Shown here in pieces: positions 12,987 to 23,215 of a DNA stretch of 64,000 nt. The translations under genes were made by a program, and so were the position numbers. The number at the start of each line of letters is the position of its first letter. The first letter of the stretch is position 1. The stretch comes from Eretmocerus hayati (taxonomy: Eukaryota > Arthropoda > Insecta > Hymenoptera > Aphelinidae): NCBI GenBank assembly GCA_029851415.1, contig CM056743.1:66928186-66992185 (forward strand), read 5' to 3'. The notes beneath the pieces were generated by a model. The model searched no databases. It saw only the letters and a list, made by a program, of their open reading frames with translations, and was not told where the DNA came from.

Positions 12987-13463
12987 AAGCGGCCTCAGGA
13001 AAGTCAAAACCTACAGGCAGAACATCAACACCTTTGGGAGTTGGCATGAGAAGCCCGTGGAGGAGATCAGCACCAGACCTGTATCCCTCTCCATTGCATC
13101 TATTCATTTCGAAAAATGATGACTGCACCTCTTGATATTTTCCATCGACATTCAATCGTACGTCCTCCTCATCAGAATCACTCAAACCATATTTTGAGAA
13201 GTGATCGACTTTGAAAACCCATGATCCTGTTTCTGGTCTGTATTCGAGGAATCGCGTACCATTCTTTGCAGATACTCTCCTCAATTTGCCTTCATAATCT
13301 ATCTCTGTGAGTCGGTGTGGGTCGGTGATCGGTTCATGACTGGTTTTGTCGAAAGGCCAGACACGATCCAAAGTCACTTGAGCTCTCCGATTCAAACCTT
13401 GCCCAACTGGTGGTTTCATAGCATCGTCCGGATATATCACCACCTCTTTGTGTCGAAAATGTA
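12987..13463 (-). CDS. NUP98: Nucleoporin NUP98 internal exon (autoproteolytic domain)
   Basis: This exon encodes most of the nucleoporin autopeptidase domain, which in NUP98-NUP96 precursors cleaves itself after Phe in an HF|S motif to release NUP98 from NUP96 at the nuclear pore. Visible family motifs in order are [47 protein letters not shown] and HFSKYG, the last carrying the catalytic His and the Ser nucleophile. The 477-bp exon starts after a CAG acceptor at 13464-13465 in phase 1 and ends at a perfect GTAAGT donor at 12986-12981, also phase 1. After the domain comes the acidic run SDSDEEDV typical of the family. No other exon was identified with confidence. The frame is intact, so either a live gene with long introns or a genomic fragment is possible. 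Confidence 0.88.
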
Positions 13464-13609
13464 CTGTGAGGTAAATTCACATGAATGAATACTCGCTATA
13501 TACTTATTGATCTTACAGGATGAATGAGCATGGTTAACATCACTATCCACTGAAGAGACGAAAGTCATGGGAGTTAAGAGGGTCCGAGGAAATTCTTACA
13601 GCCTCCAAT

Positions 13610-14465
13610 GGTCCGGTCAATCTACGGTTTCTGGACTTGATAAAATTATGCAGTTAGTGAGTTAGTGATCTGGGAAGGTTAGAACAAGCAGATTACAAAT
13701 ATCAAAAGAGAAACCAAAATTTGTCTGCGGAACAATCTCAGAATCAATTAAAAAGGCGATAAAGAGTGGTTTTGACCAATTTACTCGAAACAAATAACTC
13801 TAGAAGAAAATGTTTCAACAAAAGTTGCGGGGCTCGCCGAGACGGATCGAATGAGCCCAATCGCATCGACATCGGATCAGGGGGGTGTCCAGGAATCGAC
13901 CCAGGAGTCATGATCGGGCGGGAAGGGGGCCGCAGCGAAGGGGAAAGGCGTGCACTGCATAGCTATACTGTAGCTTGCCGTGGGCGCATCCTTTTACCTC
14001 CACTAGGAAAGAAAAGAAAAAGAGAGAGAACGAGAGAGAGGTGCAGCTAGCGCAGGTGAAAAGATACGTCCACGGCAAGCTACAGTAGCTACAAAACACG
14101 CCCTTCCCCTTCGCTGCGACCCCCCCCCCCCCCCCAACAACTTGATCATGAATTCGGGGTCGATTCCTGGACATCCCTCTGATCCCATGTCAATGCGAGT
14201 GGGCTCATTCGATCAGTCTCGGCAAGCCCCGCAACTTTTGTCTGGAACATTTTCCTCTCCAGTTATTTCTTTTCGAGTAAATTGCTAAAGACCACTTTCT
14301 AACGCCTTTTCAATCGATTTTAAAATTGTTCTGCAAAAAGATTTCGGTCGCACTTTTGATATTTCTAAACTGTTCGTTCTCACCTTTTCGAATCACTAAC
14401 TCACTAACTGCTTTATTCTATGAAGAATTTCCCTATGGGCTCCACTGTAGGTTGACCGGACTACA
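13610..14465. repeat. 855-bp foldback element
   Basis: Both ends carry the inverted sequence GTCCGGTCAA(C/T)CTAC, and the arms pair inward. Examples are AGTTAGTGAGTTAGTGAT near 13650 with its complement near 14400, TTTACTCGAAAC at about 13780 with 14270, and AGCTTGCCGTGG near 13975 with 14075. The centre is about 14040. Poly-C near 14108-14137 and an AG-rich run at 14010-14040 sit beside the centre. There is no coding capacity. It begins within 150 bp of the NUP98 acceptor, so it lies in the preceding intron if the gene is real. Confidence 0.75.
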
Positions 14466-14469
14466 AAGG

Positions 14470-15325
14470 ATACTGAACATTTGCTGACGATGTGCTCAAT
14501 CAGGAAGAAGATGCCACGAAATCAGTCTAGCGATCATTTTCAGTACCTCTTACGAATTAAAGAAAATTCCTGGTCTGTTTTGGCAGCTATTTCGTGACTT
14601 CTATCCCGTTAGGAACTTATACATGGCCACCTCTACCTCTATCGTTCGCTGCCAGCTCACACCTATATGGGCGCTCCCAAGGTCCAAGTAATACCCATAT
14701 ACAGGAGATTACCTTCATTAACCCGGTTGCCCGGTTTCCGACATCACCCATCCCAATTTGTCTCCAAGGATGTTGAGGCACGTATACGCTTTGCTAGCGT
14801 GTTGCCTGAGAGAGAGGATATTTCAGAACCGCGAAAGTTCAGAAATGATCCGTCTCTCTTTATCCACCACCGAACCCTTGACCGGTCGCCAGCACACGTC
14901 CATTTCCGCCCCTGGGTTGAGGGCTAAGGACTCTTCGTGATTCCCTGGAGCCCAGAAAGTCCTTTGGTTGCCCGAGCGACTCATTCAGGCCTCGGAACGG
15001 AGCGCTTTTTGAGCCTAGCGGGTCAAAAAGCGCTCCGTTCCGGTGGTTATTTAATCAGACTAGCGGGTCTTGGAGCGGCTCACGGCGCGGTTGGCCGATG
15101 TTCCCATCACATTCAGCGGTTACCGGCGCAGTTTCCATCTCACGTTTAAGCTCATTCCAGCTTCACAAAGCACATGGGTGACTGACGGATGTGTTAAGGG
15201 AGTACCAACAACTGGTGTAGCTTTGAGACACGGGGGGTAACTTTGGGACAAACCATGAAAGAGTCATTATCACGCGCGACCAGCAAGGCAGATAATCCTG
15301 AATCTTTGGTACCTTTTCTCCTTAC
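14470..15325. other. Unassigned segment of higher GC with a perfect hairpin
   Basis: The composition is noticeably more GC-rich than the flanking DNA. Frames are open over 60-86 codons but no protein family was recognised. I compared it mentally with rRNA and tRNA and could not place it. It contains the perfect hairpin listed separately and a 15-bp poly-G run near 15331. Confidence 0.35.
14993..15042. repeat. Perfect 20-bp stem, 10-nt loop hairpin
   Basis: CGGAACGGAGCGCTTTTTGA (14993-15012) is followed by the loop GCCTAGCGGG and then the exact reverse complement (15023-15042). The loop motif TAGCGGGTC reappears about 40 bp downstream near 15061. No T-tract follows to suggest a terminator. 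Its role is unknown. Confidence 0.85.
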
Positions 15326-17136
15326 ATGTCACGGGGGGGGGGGGGGGCGGGGAAAAAGTGTTAGGTGCGTGATCATGAAAAATACCAATTGGATATGTTT
15401 TGGGCTAGTCTTTAGATCATTTTCCCGAAAGAAATAAAATCATCGGTCGGGGATTTTTCAAATAATCGTCATTTTTGTGTTATTCGAATTCACGCATTTT
15501 GATACTTCAACGATCCTTTCCCAATCACTCGAGCTATGATCGCTAAACTCAGAATAACTCTCAGAGCTAAACAGACATCAACATTCACACGTATATTCAT
15601 CCATATCATCCGTTGGTCTGGCCTAAACCCGCCAGGGATGAAGCTGTGGTGATATACATTGAGATTTAGTGGAGTAGAATACCTACGTTGTCTTGATGAA
15701 AAGCCGTTCATTACGAACATTTAGTCAGGATTCAGAGCCATTCCAAGATTTTAACACTACGTATGATAGTCGTGTACATTTAAATGCGTGTATGATGTCA
15801 GAATCCCCGTAGAGCAATGCATATTACAGATATGGGCGAACATTCGTTTGATCGGAAAGAGACCCCAAGAGGTGAATCCACAACTTATCTATACTTTTTG
15901 AACAAATCATACATCATTTTTGAATTCACTGAGGTATTAATCGTATCCCACAGTCATGTTTGAACATCAATGATATCCTCCGATCGCCGATTGGGATATT
16001 AGAACTTTTCATCCGTTGCTTTCTTTTGTTGTGAGCGCTCTCTCGACTCTCCCCAGTTACTTCCTCCCCCTTCTTTGTGGCAACTCCGAAACTCTTCTGG
16101 GATGAAGATTCCACGCATGCTCGAGTGAATCTCACTCTTTCCAATTTGCCACAACAGGGAGGGGGGGGGCGCTCACTCGGAGAGGTTAAGAGAGCGGATA
16201 GGGCTGGAATTACAACCTCATTGGAACAAAATTATATCACTCTTCCTGTCCAGTCAATAGATTATCAATTCCAAATGTAATCCATTGGACTCACATACAA
16301 CTCGTAGTCTGCAATTTGGACGTTTGGGATGATCGTGGTGAATGTTATCCTCCGTCGACATTTGAAGAACACTGTGATAAATGGACTCAAAAGTCTGCTC
16401 GCTATGACAAATTTGGGCTCTTTTCGAAATTGAAATCCGAACTCAACAAGTATTGGGCGCTGATAATAAACTCTCGAGATTATTTTCAACCTCAAGGATT
16501 CGAGATCAACTCTGATAATTTGTGGATATGATAAAATCTCGCCATTCAAGGAAGATGAAATGGAGAGGTCTAGTCTTTTTCAAATCTACCGTGAATCTCC
16601 ATGAGTATTTTACATATTTTGCAGACCAGTGAGTCTTTAACATGCATGGACATCACATACACGTGTAATGTTGAATGTGATGTAACTAATATGGATCATG
16701 TTGGTATATGAATGACACTGAATCCTGACTAAATGCTCATTTTGTACGACTTTTGATCAAAAAATAACGTGGGTATTCTCCCTCACCAACACTAATCTCA
16801 AAGTATATCACCACAGCTTCATCTCTGGCGGGCTTAGGCCAAACCAACGAATGATATGGATGAATATACGTGGGAATGTTGTTGTCTGTTAAGCTCTGAG
16901 AGTTATTCTGAGTTGAACGATCATAGCTCGAGTGATTGGAAAAGGATCGTTGAGGTATCAAAACGCGTGAATTTGAATAACACAAGAACGACGATTATCT
17001 TGAAAATCCCCGACCGATGATTTCAATTCTTTCTGGAAAATGATCAAGAGACTAGCCCGAAACATATCCAATTGGTATTCTTCATGATCACGCACCTAAC
17101 ACTTTTTCACCGTTTCGACCCGCCGTGATGAGGCAC
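15326..17136. repeat. 1.8-kb foldback
   Basis: The block from about 15340 to 15800 is mirrored at about 16640-17130. Shared landmarks are AAAAAGTGTTAGGTGCGTGA, CCAATTGGATATGTTT, TCACTCGAGCTATGAT, GATGAAGCTGTGGTGATATA and ATTTAGTCAGGATTCAG. The loop (about 15800-16640) contains short frames only. A G-rich run at 15331-15347 sits at the left end. No target duplication was identified. Confidence 0.75.
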
Positions 17137-17394
17137 GCATGAGCAATGTTTTGCACCGGCGCAAGGTCCTTCTTAGTTGTGAGTTTATTTATAGACAGAC
17201 TTCTTTAAGAGTATGTTTTCAATCCAAGAATAGTCTTCCGGAAATATGAGTGTGGTACCGACATTTGCAGGGTAACTTCAAGGTGACTGGGCTTGATTTC
17301 ACTCGCCTGTACAGAAATTTCGAACGAATCCATCATTATATTGGCGTACTTTCACACACTTTCGATTCTGTAGCGTGAAAACTGAAAAGATAAT

Positions 17395-17700
17395 TTTGGG
17401 ACACAACTTTGAGCGCCCATATTTCTGACCAAGGAACTCCGAATATACTCTCATACCTGTCCATCGGGAGCTGAGAAAGTGAGCTTTCGATTGACCATAG
17501 ACACAATGCAATTATGATGAAACTGGTGCGAGATATACAAGTTACATGAGTTTTGAGGAGAACAATGCGATTTCTGTCCCAAAGTCACCCCAGTTGACGG
17601 TAACCGTGGGATCCCCCATACGATGTATGCTGGCCCAAATTTACCCCGAACCGGTTTATCTTTGAGACACGACTTTGAGCGCTCATATCTCACGGCGAAT
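17395..17700. repeat. Degenerate direct repeat (GACAC-ACTTTGAGCGC...)
   Basis: ACAACTTTGAGCGCCCATAT near 17402 recurs as ACGACTTTGAGCGCTCATAT near 17670. The segment TTCGATTGACCATA...CTGTCCCAAA (about 17487-17584) recurs in direct orientation at about 18970-19059, on the far side of the next foldback. The function is unknown. Confidence 0.5.
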
Positions 17701-17704
17701 CATT

Positions 17705-18895
17705 GAGGCAAGAAAGTCAAAGGTGCGGGAACATGGGATATTCCTGTGGGGTATGTTTCGGGGGTGTCTCAGGATCAATTCCCAACAAAAATCAAAATCA
17801 TCCGCCTGGGGTTTTCAAGATGAAATCAATTTTTCTAATCTCGACTCTGGTTATGGGAACTATTACTCTCCAGAATTTGATACTCACGTTTCTTGGCTTG
17901 TAATCGATTCAGTAAAGTCAACGAGAAATACAAATTTGCCTCTTTCTGGTTGAGAATTCTGATTCTCTGGAATACCGGGTCAGGAACTCCGACAAATGCA
18001 GTAGCAACGATCGAATCTCATGTCAACGCGATAATTAACTATATGGAATGGTTTTGATTGTCAATCGCGTAATTATACTATCAGTATGGGTGAGAAAAAT
18101 ACTGGTTGATGGTAACTCTATCAATAACAACATGTTCGATAACTGAATAGATCCAGAATTCGATGAACACTCTACTTTGTCGACAGAGCTGCGCTTTGAT
18201 ACTGTCGGTGAAGAAAAACTCTAACAAACTCCACGAGACTTGCTTGGAGCTCATGTGACTCGGAAGTTGAAAGCGACGACTTGCAATCTCCTTTGATGCT
18301 CCGAATTGATCAATGTTATGAAACGAAGAGCCCGCGTAAGGTTAAAGATTGTTGGACGGAGTAAAGTAAGGTCACGCACCTCACATGTCGTTAGAATGTT
18401 ATTTACGTAGACGCGCTGGCAATTTCTGATTTCTTCACCCCTCTGATGTGTATCTCATATATGTCAACAGTGTTTGTGCTTACCGACATTGCCAACGAGA
18501 AAAGTTCTTAACATAACACTGAAGTTTAATCTCTAGTCCTGCAAGGAAACATAGAAAGTAATCATTCATCGCGTTGCAAGGAGATTTAATCGTTGCCACT
18601 AGGTTTGTCGGAGTTTTTGACCAAGTATTCAAGAAGATTTTTAGTCAAGAAAAAGGGAAATTTGTATTTCTTGTTGACTCTACTGAATCAATTACAGGCC
18701 AAGAAACGTGAGTATCAAACTCTGGAGAGTAATAGTCCCCATAACAAGAGTTGAAATCAGGAGAATTGATCTTATTTTGAAAACCCCAAGCGGATAATTT
18801 TGATTTTTGTCGGAAATTGATCCTGAGACATCCCCAAAACATACCCCACAGGAATATCCCATGTTCCTGCACCTTTGACTTTTTCGCCTGAATGA
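17705..18895. repeat. 1.2-kb foldback
   Basis: The left arm (about 17705-17990) and right arm (about 18610-18895) are inverted copies. Shared landmarks include GGAACATGGGATATTCCTGT, TGAGAAATACAAATTTGCC-like sequence and ACTCTCCAGAATTTGATACT. The centre is near 18300. Frames in each arm are mirror products of the repeat and not independent genes. Confidence 0.75.
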
Positions 18896-19055
18896 CTCAC
18901 CACGTATCTTCAACCAGACATGTCCAAATGCACTTCATGAATACCGGAATCGGAAGTTGAAGCTGTATGCTTTCGATTGACTACACATACAATGCCCCTC
19001 TGGTGTAAGACGTACAAGTTTCTCGAGTTTGAAAGGAAAGAATGCGGTTGTTGTC

Positions 19056-19784
19056 CCAAACCTTCCACAAAACTTTCCTTCGACAAGTGTCCGAAAACTT
19101 TTCGAAAACCTTTCTAAAACCTTTCAGAAGCCTTGCGGTGGGAATTCCGATAGAACTTTCAGGTCCTTGCACTAAAAGTTTTGGTGAAAACTTTCAGTAA
19201 GCTTGCGGGAACCTTCCACAAAACTTTCTCTTGACAAGTGTCCGAAAGCCTTCCGAAAACTCCTCTGAAACCTTTCAGAAGCACGTCGGTGGAAGTTCCA
19301 ATGGAACTTCCAGGCCCTTGCACCAAACTTTTGGTGAAAGTTTTCGGGAACCTTTCACAAAACTTCCCTTTGACAAGTGTCCGAAAACTTCTCAAAAACC
19401 TCTCTAAACCCTTTCAGAAGCCTTTCGGCGGAAGTTCCGTGCAGTGTAAGGTCTCAAGAAGGTTTCCTGAAACCTTCCACAAAACTTCTTCCTGACGAGA
19501 GTCCGAAAACTTTCCGAATTACTTTCTGAAACCTTTCAGGAGCCTTTCGGGGAAAGTTCTAATGGAACACTTCTCAGGAAGGTGAACTGCACAACCATGG
19601 CGGTCACTTACCGTTCGAGATCTTATGTCTCATTCTTGAGTAGCAGTTCGTTTGCTTTCCTCCAGAAACATTTCGAGGACAACTGTTCAATCTCTCCCAG
19701 GAAAACTCCCACAAAAGTTTCCTGAAGAGTTTGTGGCAATCATCCGAAAAATCTTTCGTGGAATCTTTCCCGAAACGTGTCCAG
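19056..19784. repeat. CCTTCCACAAAAC tandem array
   Basis: Four to five units of about 120-150 bp, with starts at about 19061, 19212, 19351 and 19473. Each contains CCTTCCACAAAACTT, GACAAGTGTCCGAAAAC and CCTTTCAGAAGCCTT. The array continues after the foldback that interrupts it (23216 to about 23360), which supports that foldback being an insertion. Confidence 0.75.
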
Positions 19785-20009
19785 TAGAGTGGCACTTAGT
19801 TACTAATTTTTTTTTAGACTTACGGGCACCCCTAGATCGTTTCTAAATGACAAAAGTATAACTTTGAAACCCCGCCAGGTGCGGAAAAAAAGAATTAAAC
19901 CGTGCCGCGAAGGGCCGGCATTCTTTTCAAATTCAGCCAAAAATTGTCCTCTTGCGTTTTCTCACTTGGCTTTGTCAAACAACCCTGGATGACACCCAAG
20001 GTGGAGGAA

Positions 20010-21120
20010 AAAAACTTCAACGCATCATTTTCCCTATGAAATTTGATGCTGAAGCCGAATTCAGCGTTATCTTGGACGTCAAAGTATGTTGAAATACTCA
20101 AAATTGCAATTTTAAGCAGGAAAATCCTTTTTACTTACCATTTTTCCTTACTTCCCCTTGCAATCACGGACTGAATAATCACGGAGAAATACTTCAAACC
20201 ATCATTTTCCATGTGAAATTTGATGCTCAATCCGAATTCAACGTTATCTTGGACGTCAAAGTATGTTGAAATACTCAAAATTACAATTTTGAGCAGGAAA
20301 ATCCTTTTTACTTACCATTCTTCCTTACTTCCCGTTGCACTAACGGACCAAATCATCTCGGAAAAATACTTCAAAGCATCATTTTCCATTTGAAATTCTA
20401 TGCTGAATCCGAATCCGGCATTCAAAAGAACATCAAAGAACGTCGAGCTACTCAAGATTGCAATTTTGAGTGAGGGAATCCTTTTTCTTAGTTTTTTCCT
20501 TACTTCCCATTATACTAACGGACCGAATCATCTCGGGAAACTACGCACAATATCAGTTTCCATGTAAAATTTGATGCTCAATCCGAATCCAGCATCATCT
20601 TGGACGTCAAAGTGAGTTGAAATACTCAAAACTGCACTTTCAAGCAGGACAATACTTTTTACTTACTATTTTTCCTCACTTCCCCTTGCACTAACGGACT
20701 AAATCATCTCGGAAAAATACTTCAAAGCATCATTTCCCATGTGAAATTCAATGCTGAATCCGGATGCGGCATTCAAAAGAACATCAAAGAACGTCGAGCT
20801 ACTCAAAATTGCAGTTCTGACTGAGGGAATCCTCGTGAGGAACTATAGTTTTTTCCTTACTTCCCCTCATACGAACGGACCAAAACATTTCGGGAAACTA
20901 CGCACAATATCAATTTTCATGTGAAATTTGATGCTCAATCCGAATCCAGCACGATCATGGACGTCAAAGTGGATTAAAATATCAAAACTTTAACTTTGTG
21001 AAGGAAGAGAATTTTCTCATACCCTTTCCCTCGCCTCTGTCTCGTACCAACGGACCAAATCACTCCAGAAAATTCCATTTAATAATGTTTTTCATGTGTA
21101 TTTTCATGATGAATCACAAT
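20010..21120. repeat. Satellite C array, left arm (~6-7 units)
   Basis: The landmark GATGCT(G/C)AATCCGAAT recurs at about 20045, 20222, 20400, 20573, 20750, 20930 and, degenerate, 21107. Spacings are 173-180 bp, mean about 177. Two unit subtypes alternate, one with GTCAAAGTATGTTGAAATACTC and one with CATCAAAGAACGTCGAGCTA. Confidence 0.88.
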
Positions 21121-21121
21121 T

Positions 21122-22027
21122 GAGGGGGTGGGTGGAAAAAGGGCGTAACCGCCATTATGCCCTTTTTCCGGACATCCCTTTTTTTGAGCCCCTATACCAA
21201 GATCTACCACCCCCCGAAATCCGTTTCTCGTAAGACCCCAAGAACCGTCTGGCAGATAAAAGGGCGTAAGTGCAATGATAGAATGTTAAGAAGGCGTAAC
21301 TGCTATGATGAGATGTTAAAAGGGCGTAACTGCTGTGTTATCATTTCAAAAGCAGGGCTTCATTTCCTGCTCAGCCCAACAGGATTTGGAAGAAGGGCTC
21401 AAGTACGTGACTGAAAAGATTTGAAAGGGCGTAATTACTGTAACAGGGCGTAAGTGAGGGCGGATCTGAAAAAGGGCCTAATTATCGAGGAAAAATTTTA
21501 TCGAAATTCTCCAGAGCCTGGAAACGCTTCTCCACCTAATATAACGATGTGGATATGTTGTTCTACCTTCAAATTGAGTATTTTTACCCTTCCCTAGTGG
21601 AGAAAATGTCTCGTCATTCTCACACGGCTGATAGAAGCTTTTCGTGTCCATAGAACCGTAGAGCATCATTCGAACCACTCCCTAGCAATCAGATATCTTC
21701 CAAAAAATCCCCAGAAACACTCAAAGAATTTCGAGATGATTGGACTTGATCTCGAGATTCAATTCCACTTTTTGTGAGGAAGAAATACCGAAATTTGACC
21801 CTATATTTGGAGAAAGGGCGTAATTGCATTTTTTGAAATTGCTAAAAAAAGCTCGAAATCAAATTTCATCCCCCGGGTGGGGTTGGGCTATTTTGAGAAT
21901 GCTATCTCTTCCGAAAATAAGTCAGCTCAACCCGTCCAATCATGTCTCTAGCGGTTTCTATCAAGTTTTTATTGATTTTCTCAAAATGACCATTTTGCAG
22001 TTACGCCCTTTTTCCAACCACCCCCTT
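21122..22027. mobile_element. ~0.9-kb TIR element with reiterated GGGCGTAA motif
   Basis: The left end GGGGGTGGGTGGAAAAAGG and right end CCTTTTTCCAACCACCCCC are inverted copies. AATTGA lies just outside both ends, a candidate 6-bp target duplication. The insertion is proven by the surrounding foldback, whose mirror arm is uninterrupted here. The motif GGGCGTAA(C/T/G)TGC found in the termini recurs inside near 21262, 21289, 21312, 21425, 21446, 21471 and 21815. No transposase frame was seen. Confidence 0.65.
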
Positions 22028-22224
22028 AATTGAGCTTCATGTTGGACAATAGAGGAAGGCCAGTTTATTGAATATGCCATAACACGCTGGGGAACTTCTT
22101 CCTATCATGATGGTATCAGATCACAATGGTGAGGCACTATACAGTTGTATGATAAGAATAAGTTTCCCAGCGTGTAATGGCATATTTAATAGACTGGCCT
22201 TGCTCTATTGTCCAACATGGAGCT

Positions 22225-22990
22225 CAATTGTGATACATCATGAAAATACACATGAAAAACGATATTGAGTGAAATTTCCTGAAGTGATTTGGTCCGTTGG
22301 TACGAGACAGAGACGAGGGAAAGGGTATGAGAAAATTGTTTTCCTTCACAGAGTTGCAATTTTTGATATTTTAACCCACTTCGACGTCCATGATCGTGCT
22401 GGATTCGGATTAAGCATCAAATTTTACATGGAAACTGATATTGTGCGTAGTTTTCCGAGTTGATTTGGTCCGTTAGTATAATGGGAAGTAAGGAAAAAAA
22501 TAAGTAGAAAGGATTCCCTTCACTCAAAATTGCAATTTTGAGTAGCTCGACGTTCTTTGATGGTCTTTTGAATGCCGGATTCGGATTCAGCATTGAATTT
22601 TACATGAGAAATGATGCTTTGGAGTATGTTTCCGAGATGATTTGGTCCGTTAGTGCAACGGGAAGTAAGGGAGAATGGTAAGTGAAAAGGGTTTTCCTGC
22701 TCGCAATTGCAATTTTGAGTATCTCAATATACTTTGATGTCCAAATACCGCTGAATTCGAATCCAGCATCAAATTTTACATAGGAAACAATGCTTTGAAG
22801 TATTTTTCCGAGATTGTTCAGTCCGTTAGTGCAAGGGGAAGGAAGGAAAAATGGTGAGTGAAGAGGATTTTCCTGCTTGAAATTGCAATTCTGAGTATCT
22901 CAACATACTTTAAAGTCCAAGATAATGCTGAATTCGGATTTAGCATCAAATTTTACATGGGAAATGATGGTTCGAAGTATTTTTTTTCAC
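22225..22990. repeat. Satellite C array, right arm (~4-5 units)
   Basis: Reverse complement of the 20010-21120 units, with ATTCGGATT(T/C)AGCATCAAATTT landmarks spaced about 177 bp apart. The same two unit subtypes occur in mirrored order. Confidence 0.85.
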
Positions 22991-23215
22991 CTCGAGTGTC
23001 ATTCAGGGTTGTTTGACAACGCCAAGCGAGAAAACGCGAGAAGACAATTCATGGCTGAATTGAACAAGAATGCCGGCCCTTCGCGGCACGGTTTAATTTT
23101 TTTTTTCCGGATCTGGCGGGGTTGCAAACTTATAGTTTCGTCATTCAGAAATGATCTAGGGGGTGCCCGCAAGTTTAAAAAAAAATTGGTGAATAAGTGC
23201 CACCCTAGTGTCCAG

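Larger units (their letters stand above)
19785..23207. mobile_element. 3.4-kb foldback element, hAT-like ends, 8-bp target duplication
   Basis: The ends are inverted: TAGAGTGGCACTTA at 19785 and TAGGGTGGCACTTA reading in from 23207. GTGTCCAG occurs immediately outside both ends (19777-19784 and 23208-23215). An 8-bp duplication with YAGNG-type ends is characteristic of hAT-superfamily transposons. The arms are mirrored throughout, for example CGTGCCGCGAAGGGCCGGCA near 19900 and its complement near 23075, and meet in a ~60-bp loop near 22130. Both arms are mostly tandem units of about 177 bp. A separate 0.9-kb element sits in the left arm beside the centre. There is no transposase frame, so the element is non-autonomous. 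Confidence 0.8.

Noticed and set aside
14594..15149. Possible ribosomal RNA or bacterial-like insert because of higher GC
   Set aside because: No recognisable conserved rRNA core or protein motif could be found by reading; kept only as an unassigned block.
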